A stretch of 64,000 bases of DNA from positions 1-64,000 of the forward strand of contig NZ_BBYK01000073.1 in the NCBI RefSeq assembly GCF_001570365.1, read 5' to 3'. The notes under the pieces were generated by a model. That model was not told the origin of the DNA. It saw nothing but the letters and a program-made list of their open reading frames with translations, and ran no database searches. The position numbers and the translations under genes were made by a program. The stretch is from Microtetraspora fusca (GTDB lineage: Bacteria > Actinomycetota > Actinomycetes > Streptosporangiales > Streptosporangiaceae). This document shows positions 18,129 through 26,086 of the stretch, piece by piece; the stretch's first letter is position 1; the number at the start of each line of letters is the position of its first letter.

Positions 18129-18144
18129 TACCGACTATTCGGTA
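18129..18144. promoter_or_regulatory. Candidate TetR operator TACCGA-CTAT-TCGGTA
   Basis: Perfect 16-bp palindrome in the 136-bp gap between the divergent TetR and GH3 genes. It matches the palindrome at 14310-14323 in both half-sites (ACCGA/TCGGT) with the same 4-bp spacer. Confidence 0.75.
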
Positions 18145-18198
18145 ATCACGGGCATACTCCGAGGGAAGTGGATCACAGCGACGTCCGGGGAGATCGGC

Positions 18199-20640
18199 GT
18201 GATTCACAATTCTGGTCCTTCACATCGAGGGGGTTGGCTGACCGTGTCGGCAACCGAGCGCGACGACGACATCGTGGAACAGGCGCTGAGCGAGCTCGAC
18301 CTCGACACCAAGGCGCGCATTCTGGCCGGACGGGACATGTGGCGCCTGCCCGCGGCGCCCGGCGTCGGCCTGGAGCCGATCGTCATGTCGGACGGACCGA
18401 TCGGCGTACGGGGCGCCCGGTGGACGGCCGACGACCCGTCCATCGCCCTGCCGAGCCCGACCGCCCTCGCCGCGACCTGGGACGTGGGGCTGGCCCGCCG
18501 CGTGGGCAACCTGCTGGCTCAGGAGGCCCGCCGAAAGGGCGTGCACGTGCTGCTGGCGCCGACCGTCAACCTGCACCGCTCTCCGCTCGGCGGCCGCCAC
18601 TTCGAGTGCTACTCCGAGGATCCGGTGCTGACCGGCGAGATCGCCGCCGCGTACGTCACCGGAGTCCAGGAGGGCGGCGTCGCCGCCACGGTGAAGCACT
18701 TCGTGGCCAACGACTCCGAGACCGAGAGGATGACCGCCGACGTCCTGGTCGGCGAACGCGCCCTGCGTGAGCTCTACCTGGCACCCTTCGAGGTCGTGGT
18801 GAAGAAGGCGGGGCCGTTCGGCGTCATGGCGGCCTACAACAGCGTCAACGGCCCCACGATGACGGAACACGACGAGCTGCTGAACACGGTCCTGCGCGAC
18901 GAGTGGGGATTCGACGGCGTCGTCGTCTCCGACTGGACGGCCGCCCGCCACACGATCCGCGCCGCACTCGGCGGGCTCGACATCGCCATGCCCGGCCCCG
19001 CCACCGTGTACGGCCCGGCGCTCGCGGCGGCCGTACGCGCCGGCGAGCTGGACGAGGAGGTCGTGGACGAGCACGCGCGCCGGGTGCTCACCCTGGCCCG
19101 CCGGGTGGGCGCCCTGGAGGGCGCGCGCCGCGCCGACCCCGTGCCGCCCGTCGACGGGGAGGCGCTGGCCCGTGAGGTCGCGGCGGCGTCGTTCACGCTG
19201 CTGCGCAACGACGGCGTGCTGCCGTTCGGGCCGGACACGAGCGTGGCCCTCATCGGGGGAGCGGCGAAGGAGGCCCGCGTGATGGGCGGGGGCAGCGCCC
19301 AGGTCTTCCCCTCCCATGTCGTGTCGCCGTACGAGGGGCTCGTCTCCGCGGGAGTCCCGATGGCGTACGCCCGCGGCGCCGACCCGAGCGACCGGCTCAA
19401 CCCGGCACGGTTCCCGCTGCGCGCGGTCTGCCGGGCCGAGGACGGGCGGGTGCTGGGCGACGTCCCGCTGCCCGACGGGGCGATCCAGTGGCTCGGCGAG
19501 ATGCCGGACGGCGTCGCCTTCGCGGAGCTGCGCGGCGTCGAGATCACCGGCACGTTCACCCCCGAGGCCGGAGGCGTCCACCGGTTCTCCATCGAGGGGG
19601 TCGGCCGCTTCCGGCTCACCGTCGGCGGGCGGACCCGTTTCGACGGGACGATCGCCCCGGAAGGCGACGACCCGGTCGCGGTGTTCATGGCGCCGCCGCG
19701 CACGGTCGTCGAGGCGGAGCTGGCCGCCGGCGAGCCGGTGGACGTCCGCCTCGAACACACGGTGCCCCGGTCCGACCTGCTGCCGTTCCCCTTCGTCGGC
19801 GCCACGCTCGGTCACCGGGAACCGTCGCTCGGCCCGGACGAGCTGATCGAGGAGGCCGCCCGGGCCGCCGCGGCGGCGGACGTCGCCGTGGTCGTCGTGG
19901 CGACGACCAAGGAGGTGGAGAGCGAGGGCTTCGACCGCACGTCGCTGAAGCTGCCCGGCCGCCAGGACGAGCTGGTGTCCCGGGTGGCCGCCGCCAACCC
20001 GCGGACGGTCGTCGTGGTCAACGCCGGCTCACCTGTGGAGATGCCGTGGCGGGACGAGGTCGCGGCCGTCCTGCTCACCTGGTTCCCGGGCCAGGAGGGC
20101 GGCCACGCGCTGGCCGACGTGCTGCTCGGCCGTACAGAGCCGGGCGGCCGGCTGCCGACCACCTGGCCCGCGGTGCTGGCCGACTGCCCGGTCGTCGACG
20201 TCACCCCGGTCGACGGCGTGCTGCGCTACGAGGAGGGCGTCTTCGTTGGGTACCGCGCCTGGGAGCGGTCCGGCAGGGCTCCCGCCTTCGGGTTCGGAGC
20301 CGGCCTCGGATACACGACCTGGCACTACGAATCCGCCGAGTACGCCGACGCGACCCTCACCGTCCGGGTGCGCAACACCGGCGGCCGACCCGGACGCGAG
20401 GTGGTGCAGGTCTACCTGGCGCCCGCGGCGCCTGAGGAGTCCCGGCCCGCACGTTGGCTGGCCGGGTTCGCCGTCGCCGAGGCCGGCCCCGGCGAGACCG
20501 CGGAGGTGTCCGTGGAGATCCCACGCCGCGCGGCCGAGGTCTGGAGCGCGGACGGATGGCGCCTGGTCTCCGGGGACTACGTGCTCCAGACCGGGCATTC
20601 ACTCGACGACATCCGCCTCACCACCGACCTGACCTTGTAG
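18199..20640 (+). CDS. Glycoside hydrolase family 3 beta-glucosidase with PA14 insert
   Basis: The GTG at 18199 is preceded by GGGGAG at 6 nt; a GTG at 18244 with GAGGGGG at 10 nt is an alternative. The 813-residue product has the GH3 N-terminal barrel: MSDGPIGVRG (63-72), KHF (166-168) and VVVSDW with the nucleophile Asp245. An alpha/beta sandwich follows. A PA14 carbohydrate-binding insert spans ~430-545 (GTFTPEAGGVHRFSIEGVGRF...). The C-terminal fibronectin-III-like domain includes RNTGGRPGREVVQVYLAP. No signal peptide, so it hydrolyses imported oligosaccharides or glycosides. Behind a TetR palindrome. Confidence 0.93.
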   Translation: MIHNSGPSHRGGWLTVSATERDDDIVEQALSELDLDTKARILAGRDMWRLPAAPGVGLEPIVMSDGPIGVRGARWTADDPSIALPSPTALAATWDVGLARRVGNLLAQEARRKGVHVLLAPTVNLHRSPLGGRHFECYSEDPVLTGEIAAAYVTGVQEGGVAATVKHFVANDSETERMTADVLVGERALRELYLAPFEVVVKKAGPFGVMAAYNSVNGPTMTEHDELLNTVLRDEWGFDGVVVSDWTAARHTIRAALGGLDIAMPGPATVYGPALAAAVRAGELDEEVVDEHARRVLTLARRVGALEGARRADPVPPVDGEALAREVAAASFTLLRNDGVLPFGPDTSVALIGGAAKEARVMGGGSAQVFPSHVVSPYEGLVSAGVPMAYARGADPSDRLNPARFPLRAVCRAEDGRVLGDVPLPDGAIQWLGEMPDGVAFAELRGVEITGTFTPEAGGVHRFSIEGVGRFRLTVGGRTRFDGTIAPEGDDPVAVFMAPPRTVVEAELAAGEPVDVRLEHTVPRSDLLPFPFVGATLGHREPSLGPDELIEEAARAAAAADVAVVVVATTKEVESEGFDRTSLKLPGRQDELVSRVAAANPRTVVVVNAGSPVEMPWRDEVAAVLLTWFPGQEGGHALADVLLGRTEPGGRLPTTWPAVLADCPVVDVTPVDGVLRYEEGVFVGYRAWERSGRAPAFGFGAGLGYTTWHYESAEYADATLTVRVRNTGGRPGREVVQVYLAPAAPEESRPARWLAGFAVAEAGPGETAEVSVEIPRRAAEVWSADGWRLVSGDYVLQTGHSLDDIRLTTDLTL

Positions 20641-20738
20641 AAGAGCAGGCCATAACTCGTCGACGGCCGGCCCGACCAAGATCCCATCCGGCCCCGGAGT
20701 GCGCGCCAGACAGGGGTGGAAGCCGAGGAAGTCGAATG

Positions 20739-22085
20739 TCATTCGTCCCTATTCCGTATCGAGGCCGCGGTGTCGGGCTGTGGCGCCGCGTCGAGCCGCA
20801 CGACGAGACAGGCTCCGGCGCCGCGGTCGGCGATGGACACGGTTCCGCCGTGCAGGAGGGCGATCTCCCGGACGATCGCCAGCCCGAGACCCGATCCGCC
20901 CGAGTCCCTCGTCCGCGCCCAGTCGAGTCGAGTGAAGCGGTCGAACACCGCCTCGCGATGCTCAGGCGGGATGCCTGGCCCGTCGTCGTGCACTTCGAGC
21001 AGTGCCACGCCGTTCTCGTCCGCGACGCGTACCTCGACGGTTGAGCGGGCATGCCGTACGGCGTTGTCGACCAGGTTGGTGACCAGACGGGCCAGGTGGG
21101 CGCGGGAGCCGTTGACCACGACATCGGGCTCGACGGCCAGGCGGATCCCGACCTCCGGGCGGGGGCGTGGGCGCAGGGACTCCTCTGCGGCCACCTGCCC
21201 GAGGTCGACCTCGTCGTTGCGGGGAGGTTCGCCCGCGTCCAGCCGGGCCAGCAGGAGCAGGTCGGCCGCGAGCGACTGCAACCGTTCAACGTCGGCGAGG
21301 GCCTCGGCCGGCTCCCAGCGGGCGGCCAACTCCAGGCGGGTGCGCAGCGTCGCGATCGGGCTGCGTAGTTCGTGAGCCGCGTCCGCGACGAACCTTTTGT
21401 GCTGCTCGACAGCGTTTTCCAGCCGATCCAGGGTGGCGTTGACCGTCCGGGCGAGCGCCGCGATCTCGTCCCGCGTGCTCGGCACCGGGACCCGCTGATG
21501 CAGGTCACGGGCGGTGATGTCGGCCAGCTTCGCCCGGATCCCTGACACCGGGACCAGCGCCTTGCCCATGACGTACCACGTCATCCCGGCGACGAGCAGG
21601 AGCAACGCGGGGACTCCGAAGATCAGCAGGCGGTTGAGGGTCCACAGGGCGTTCTCGGCCGGTTCCAGCGAGCTGCGCGCGGTGACCGTCAGGACGTCGT
21701 CGCGGGTCGCGGCGGCTGCGCTGGCCACCGCGTAGCCGGCTGTGTCCCAGCCTGTTCGCGTTGGTTCGGTCGAGTGGCTGATCTGGAGGTCGGGGTCCTC
21801 GACGATCGCCGCGCCGGGTCGTTCGGCCACGGACGTCGCGGGGCTCACGGTGGCCGCCGGAGAGCCTGCGGACAGGGCGTTGGCTACCGTCGCGGCTCGC
21901 CGCGCGGCGTCCTGTTGCGCGCTCTGCCGGAGGTTGTCGTGGAGCACGGTTCTCAGTACGGCCGACGCTCCGCCGAGAGCGACGGCCACGATGAGGGTGG
22001 CCGCGATCGTGGCCCGCACGCGTACCGACCAGCGCGCGGGCAGGTGGACCCGCATCCGGGCCGCCCATCCAGCTTGTCGGCGCAT
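20739..22085 (-). CDS. Two-component sensor histidine kinase
   Basis: 448 residues. Membrane helix ~25-47, extracytoplasmic sensor ~48-150, second helix ~152-173, then HAMP (KALVPVSGIRAKLADI...). Dimerisation/phosphoacceptor region FVADAAHELRSPIATLRTRLELAA with His238; N box NLVDNAVRH; G boxes DDGPGIP and GSGLGLAIV. OmpR-type kinase partner. The ATG overlaps the response regulator stop by one base (TGATG), so the pair is translationally coupled. Possible signals cannot be read from the sensor domain. Confidence 0.93.
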   Translation of the reverse strand: MRRQAGWAARMRVHLPARWSVRVRATIAATLIVAVALGGASAVLRTVLHDNLRQSAQQDAARRAATVANALSAGSPAATVSPATSVAERPGAAIVEDPDLQISHSTEPTRTGWDTAGYAVASAAAATRDDVLTVTARSSLEPAENALWTLNRLLIFGVPALLLLVAGMTWYVMGKALVPVSGIRAKLADITARDLHQRVPVPSTRDEIAALARTVNATLDRLENAVEQHKRFVADAAHELRSPIATLRTRLELAARWEPAEALADVERLQSLAADLLLLARLDAGEPPRNDEVDLGQVAAEESLRPRPRPEVGIRLAVEPDVVVNGSRAHLARLVTNLVDNAVRHARSTVEVRVADENGVALLEVHDDGPGIPPEHREAVFDRFTRLDWARTRDSGGSGLGLAIVREIALLHGGTVSIADRGAGACLVVRLDAAPQPDTAASIRNRDE

Positions 22086-22759
22086 CAGAGCCGCCCGTCC
22101 AGCCGGTAGCCGGCACCGCGCACGGTCACCAGGGACGAGCGGCCGAAGGGAGCGTCGATCTTCCGTCGCAGCGCGCTGATATATACCTCGACGATGCTGG
22201 GATCGCCCGCATATGCGAAGTCCCAGGCCTGTTCGAGCAGCTCCGCCTTGGAGACCACCTCGCCGGCTCGTCGGGCGAGGCCATGTAGCACGGCGAACTC
22301 CTTGGGCGTGAGCGCGATCTCGGCGCCGCCGCGACGGCACTTCATCCCGGCCGGGTCGATCACGAGGTCGCCCACCGTGAGCGCGACCGGCCGCTCCCTG
22401 CCGCCCCGCCGTACGAGCGCGCGCAGCCGGGCGAGCAGCACCACGTAGGAGAACGGCTTGGACAGGAAATCGTCCGCTCCCGTGTCGAGCGCCTCGGCCT
22501 CGTCGTACTCGCCGTCCTTGGCGGTCAACATCATGATCGGTGTCCAGTTCCCGGCCTCGCGCAGGCGGCGGCAGACGGCGTACCCGTTCACGCGCGGCAG
22601 CATGACGTCGAGAACGATCGCATCGTAGGTGTTCTCGGTGGCGAGCCACAGGCCTTCGCTGCCGTCGAGCGCGATGTCGACGGCGAAACCCTCGCCGGCC
22701 AGACCACTTTTCACGAGTTCGGCCAGCCGCCGCTCGTCCTCCACCAACAGCACACGCAT
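22085..22759 (-). CDS. OmpR/PhoB family response regulator
   Basis: 224 residues. Receiver domain 1-~118 with the phosphoacceptor Asp51 in AIVLDVMLPRVNG, acidic pocket VEDERR and Lys101 in FLSKPFS. The C-terminal winged helix (~128-222) includes LTPKEFAVLHGLARRAGEVVSKAELLEQAW and VEVYISALRRKID. Five copies of its probable recognition element lie just upstream, phased by 11 bp, arguing for autoregulation and control of the divergent small secreted protein. Confidence 0.93.
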   Translation of the reverse strand: MRVLLVEDERRLAELVKSGLAGEGFAVDIALDGSEGLWLATENTYDAIVLDVMLPRVNGYAVCRRLREAGNWTPIMMLTAKDGEYDEAEALDTGADDFLSKPFSYVVLLARLRALVRRGGRERPVALTVGDLVIDPAGMKCRRGGAEIALTPKEFAVLHGLARRAGEVVSKAELLEQAWDFAYAGDPSIVEVYISALRRKIDAPFGRSSLVTVRGAGYRLDGRL

Positions 22760-22832
22760 ACCTGAAGCATGGACGAGTCCACCTGAAGTGAACCTGAAGG
22801 TCCCTTCGGCCGGCTTCAGCTTCGCTTCAGGT
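22760..22832. promoter_or_regulatory. Phased ACCTGAAG boxes: likely OmpR-type regulator binding array
   Basis: ACCTGAAG occurs at 22760-22767, 22781-22788 and 22792-22799. The reverse complement occurs in full at 22825-22832, and as CTTCAG at 22814-22819. Spacing between neighbours in each set is 11 bp (21 bp for the first), the tandem spacing of OmpR/PhoB dimers. The two sets face away from each other, toward the regulator gene and the secreted-protein gene. Confidence 0.7.
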
Positions 22833-22901
22833 AGCGGCTGACAGCATCCTCCCGTCCGATACGGGTCGATCCCGACGGCTCGACGATCAAAGGAGATGTG
22901 C

Positions 22902-23279
22902 ATGCTCAGCAAGCGCGTACGGCTGGCGCTTTCGGTCGGTGTCCTCGGCGTGGCGCTCACCACCACGCTCGCTGCCGCGGCGAACGCCGATGAGGCCCCG
23001 CGGCCCGGGCCGGTCGCGTGCGAGAACGCCAGTGTCACGGTGACGGAGAAGGACGGCAAGCTCGTCGGCATCGTGGATGGCAAGGAGGTGGAGGCCACGG
23101 CCGCCGACGTGGTCACGCCCGCCGCCGTGGTCACGCCCGCCGAGTCGGTGCCCGCGACCGCCGGAGCGTCTGACAGCGGAACCGGCGCGGGGGACGCCTC
23201 TGCCGCCGCCTCAGTGGCGACAGCGGCGGCTGAGTCCACGCCCGCCTACACCTGCGTCTCCAGCGCCGCTACAGAGTAG
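22902..23279 (+). CDS. Small secreted Ala/Thr-rich protein, probable two-component target
   Basis: The ATG at 22902 lies 6 nt after AGGAG. The 125-residue product has a clear Sec signal peptide (VRLALSVGVLGVALTTTLAAAANA, cut before DEAPR). The mature chain has an N-terminal patch, VACENASVTVTEKDGKLVGIVDGKEVEATAADV, then a low-complexity Ala/Ser/Thr/Val tail and a terminal YTCV segment. Its only two Cys, one at each end, could form a disulfide. Function unknown; divergent from the response regulator with binding boxes between, followed by a strong terminator. Confidence 0.82.
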   Translation: MLSKRVRLALSVGVLGVALTTTLAAAANADEAPRPGPVACENASVTVTEKDGKLVGIVDGKEVEATAADVVTPAAVVTPAESVPATAGASDSGTGAGDASAAASVATAAAESTPAYTCVSSAATE

Positions 23280-23285
23280 GCGCCC

Positions 23286-23324
23286 GGCGCATGGCCGTAC
23301 CGGCTTCTGGTGCGGCCATGCGCC
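23286..23324 (+). terminator. Terminator after the small secreted protein
   Basis: GGCGCATGGCCG and CGGCCATGCGCC form a perfect 12-bp stem around a 15-nt loop, starting 6 bp past the stop. The remaining ~250 bp to the PaaX-like gene shows nothing else. Confidence 0.85.
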
Positions 23325-23577
23325 CACCGGTTGGATCAAGGAGCCGACGGCGGGCGCCGGGAGATACCCGTCGTCGGTGTCGACCCGGCGGCATACCAGC
23401 GTCCGTCGCGCCGTCAGCGGGCTTCCGGTCATGGACGCATAGAGAGGGATCAGCGGTCGAAAACTCCTGGTGACCGGCCAGCGGTGATGTTTCACTTTCA
23501 ACGTACGCACAGTCGGTCGGCCGACCGAATAGCCGGCCACGCGATGGGCGGGCCGCCGGGGCCTCTGCGAGTGCGGC

Positions 23578-24444
23578 CTATCTGGCGAGCTCGTCCAGGA
23601 CCGCGTCCGCCAGCTTCCCCGCGCCTGGTTCGTAGGTGCGTGCGAGCGTACGGAAGACCTGCTCGGCGCGGATGGCGGGCCAGTCCCGGGGCAGGTGTTC
23701 CGCGGGCAGGTGCGGGTCCTGGCGGACGAGCTGGAGCCAGTCGGTGTGCAGCAGGAGCTGGCGGGCGAGATCGTCGGGGGCGGAGGGGAGCGGGTGCGGG
23801 GTGTCCCAACGGTCGAGGAAAGCCCGGTAGCGTTCGGCGATCTGCTCGGTGTCGAAGGCCTTACTGACGAGGTCGGCGGAGCGGGTGGGGCTGAGCGCTC
23901 GCGCCTGCAGCACGGTGACGTGGTCACTCAGGTCGAAGTCGCTCGGTTCTGAACCACCTGGTTCGACCGGGGCGAGGATGCTCTTGACGTCCTTGATGCC
24001 GGGAGCGACCCACAGCCCGTTCTGCAGCAGGCCGAACCCGCCCCAGGTCAGCTGGGAGCGCAGATCATGGCGGGTGCTTCGCCGGCTGTCGGGAAGCGAG
24101 AACCCGACCAGCGTCCAGGTGCCGTCCCAGTCGCGGTTGACCGCGCCGGTCTCCCAGACGCGCCGGCGGCCGTCCTCGAGCACCTGTGTCGCGTGTTCTG
24201 TGAGCCCGAAGTACATCTTGCGGCCCTGGCGGTGCCGCGTCAGCAGGTTGCGCTTGACCATGCGGGACAGCGTCGAGCGAACCGCCTCTTCCGAGACGTC
24301 AAGGCGGGCGAAAACGTCGATGATGCTCCCCGAGTAGACGGCGACGTCGCGGCCGAGCACGTAGATACCGAGGAAGCTGAACATGAGGGACTGCGGGCGC
24401 CTGGCCAGTGCCTGCCCTTCGTCGACTCCTTCTGCATGCGTCAC
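23578..24444 (-). CDS. PaaX family transcriptional regulator
   Basis: 288 residues with PaaX-type architecture. The N-terminal winged helix covers ~18-85 (LMFSFLGIYVLGRD, SEEAVRSTLSRMVKRNLLTRHRQGRKMYFGLTEHA). The central domain contains WDGTWTLVGFSLPDSRRSTRHDLRSQLTWGGFGLLQNGLWVAP (~103-150). The C-terminal helical domain includes YRAFLDRWD and LLHTDWLQLVRQDPHLPAEHLP. PaaX repressors respond to aryl-CoA thioesters such as phenylacetyl-CoA. Here it faces an MHS transporter and a CoA-ligase operon, so the likely inducer is the CoA thioester of the substrate of that pathway. Confidence 0.9.
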   Translation of the reverse strand: MTHAEGVDEGQALARRPQSLMFSFLGIYVLGRDVAVYSGSIIDVFARLDVSEEAVRSTLSRMVKRNLLTRHRQGRKMYFGLTEHATQVLEDGRRRVWETGAVNRDWDGTWTLVGFSLPDSRRSTRHDLRSQLTWGGFGLLQNGLWVAPGIKDVKSILAPVEPGGSEPSDFDLSDHVTVLQARALSPTRSADLVSKAFDTEQIAERYRAFLDRWDTPHPLPSAPDDLARQLLLHTDWLQLVRQDPHLPAEHLPRDWPAIRAEQVFRTLARTYEPGAGKLADAVLDELAR

Positions 24445-24525
24445 ATGAAGAGGGTAGATGGCCGCGAGGACCGGGCCGCCGGGAAGTCGGCGGGCGGCCG
24501 CGGCCCTCCAATGCTGGGTACTATA

Positions 24526-24551
24526 TTGACGGTCGTAAAAGATCTGCCTAA
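24526..24551. promoter_or_regulatory. Conserved promoter/operator block before the MHS transporter
   Basis: The block TTGACG-N3-GTAAAA-...-TGCCTAA matches 20 of 26 positions of the block at 26012-26037 ahead of the catabolic operon. TTGACG can serve as a -35 with CCTAAC near -10. The embedded AAAGATCTGCC is the exact reverse complement of GGCAGATCTTT at 26003-26013. Likely a PaaX-type binding site overlapping the promoter. Confidence 0.6.
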
Positions 24552-24605
24552 CCTCGCCGGGAAGAGAGCGAAGCCCTCGCTTACTCCCGGATGAGGAGTT
24601 CGTTC

Positions 24606-25946
24606 ATGTCCACCACACCCCCCACCCAGGTCCAGCTCCGCCGTGCGGTGGCCTCCAGCTTCCTGGGCAGCACCATCGAGTTCTACGACTTCCTGCTGTA
24701 CGCCACCGCGTCGGCAGTGGTGTTCGGCAAGGTCTTCTTCTCCGAGCTCGACCCGCTCACGGCGACGGTCGCCAGCTTCGGCACGTTCGCCACCGGCTAT
24801 CTCGCCAGGCCGCTCGGGGGCGTCATCTTCGGTCATTTCGGGGACCGTCTGGGACGCAAGCGGATGCTGATGCTGACCATGTCCCTCATGGGTGTCGCCA
24901 GCTTCCTCATCGGCGTGCTCCCGACGTACGACCAGATCGGCAGTCTGGCTCCTCTCATGCTGGTCGTGCTGCGAGTCCTGCAGGGCGTGGCCGTCGGCGG
25001 CGAGTGGGGCGGCGCGGTGCTGATGTCCGCAGAGCACGCGACCCGGCGCAGAGGCCTGTGGGCGAGCTTCACCAACGCCGGAGCGCCGTTCGGGACGCTG
25101 CTGTCCACGGCGGTGCTCACCGGCACCGCCGCCGTTCTGGGTGAGGACGCCTTCCTGAGCTGGGGCTGGCGCGTGCCGTTCCTGATGAGCATCGTCCTGC
25201 TCGGGGTCGGCCTGTTCGTACGCCTGCGGGTCGAGGAGACCCCGGTCTTCACTGCCGCCAGGGACGCGGCTGCCCGCCGCGGCGCTCCGCTCATGGACGT
25301 GCTGCGCAACCACCCCAGGACACTCCTGCTCGGCGTGGGTGTGGGCCTGTCCGCCTTCGTACTGCAGGGCACACTCACCACCTACCTGATCGCCTACGGC
25401 GTGCAGGCCGGCTTCCCGCGGCAGACCGTGCTGAACGGGCTCACCCTCTCGTCGGGGGTGGCCATAGTGGGCATCATCGGCTGGTCCGCGCTGTCGGACC
25501 GGCTGGGACGGCGCCCCGTCGTGCTGGCGGGTGCGGCGGTGTCGGCGGTGTTCGGCTTCGTGCTCTTCCCGATGGTGGACAGCGGCAGCGCGGTCATGCT
25601 CGCGGTCGCTCTCGTGCTCGGCCAGGGCATCGTCCAACCGATGATGTACGGCCCGCTCGCAGCGTTGTACGCCGAGCTGTTCGGCACGGAAAGCCGGTAC
25701 ACGGGCGCCTCGCTCGGCTATCAGATCGCCGGTCTCGGCGCCGGGCTGACCCCGCTGCTCTTCGCGCAGATTCAGGCGTCGGCGGGCGGCGGCGGGACGA
25801 TCGCGATCTCCGTCATCATCGCCGTCTCCTGCCTGCTGACCGTGGCCTGCATGCTCGCACTGAGAGAGACCAGCCGGGCGGACCTTGCCTCCGGCATCCT
25901 GCCCGGCTCCGCGGAAGGCCTCACCCTTGGGGCGGCCAAGAGGTGA
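24606..25946 (+). CDS. MFS transporter, metabolite:H+ symporter (MHS) type
   Basis: The ATG at 24606 has AGGAG 7 nt upstream; 446 residues and 12 membrane helices. The first helix region SSFLGSTIEFYDFLLYATASAVVFGKVFF is diagnostic of the MHS family (shikimate, dicarboxylate and aromatic acid symporters such as ShiA/KgtP). Loop 2-3 reads GHFGDRLGRKRML, and the second-half copy is SDRLGRRPVV. It probably imports the organic acid degraded by the downstream CoA operon. Divergent from the PaaX-like gene. Confidence 0.9.
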   Translation: MSTTPPTQVQLRRAVASSFLGSTIEFYDFLLYATASAVVFGKVFFSELDPLTATVASFGTFATGYLARPLGGVIFGHFGDRLGRKRMLMLTMSLMGVASFLIGVLPTYDQIGSLAPLMLVVLRVLQGVAVGGEWGGAVLMSAEHATRRRGLWASFTNAGAPFGTLLSTAVLTGTAAVLGEDAFLSWGWRVPFLMSIVLLGVGLFVRLRVEETPVFTAARDAAARRGAPLMDVLRNHPRTLLLGVGVGLSAFVLQGTLTTYLIAYGVQAGFPRQTVLNGLTLSSGVAIVGIIGWSALSDRLGRRPVVLAGAAVSAVFGFVLFPMVDSGSAVMLAVALVLGQGIVQPMMYGPLAALYAELFGTESRYTGASLGYQIAGLGAGLTPLLFAQIQASAGGGGTIAISVIIAVSCLLTVACMLALRETSRADLASGILPGSAEGLTLGAAKR

Positions 25947-26002
25947 CGGTCCCGGCGGAACCGACCCGCCGGGAGTGGACCGCTGCGTGCACGGCGTTAT
26001 TT

Positions 26003-26037
26003 GGCAGATCTTTGACGCCAGTAAAAAAAGTGCCTAA
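26003..26037. promoter_or_regulatory. Dyad promoter/operator before the CoA catabolic operon
   Basis: GGCAGATCTTT (26003-26013) and AAAAAAGTGCC (26023-26033) form an imperfect dyad (8 of 11). TTGACG (26012) and CTAATA-like bases ~17 bp later give a good promoter. The 26012-26037 part repeats the block before the MHS transporter gene. Confidence 0.6.
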
Positions 26038-26086
26038 TATTGGCCGAGTCGCGTTCCGCGTATCTGCGTATCTAGGGGTGAAGTTC

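Noticed and set aside
26012-26037. Reading the shared block only as a plain sigma-70-type promoter
   Set aside because: Identity extends through the spacer (GTAAAA, TGCCTAA), which a promoter alone does not need. I kept it as promoter plus operator.
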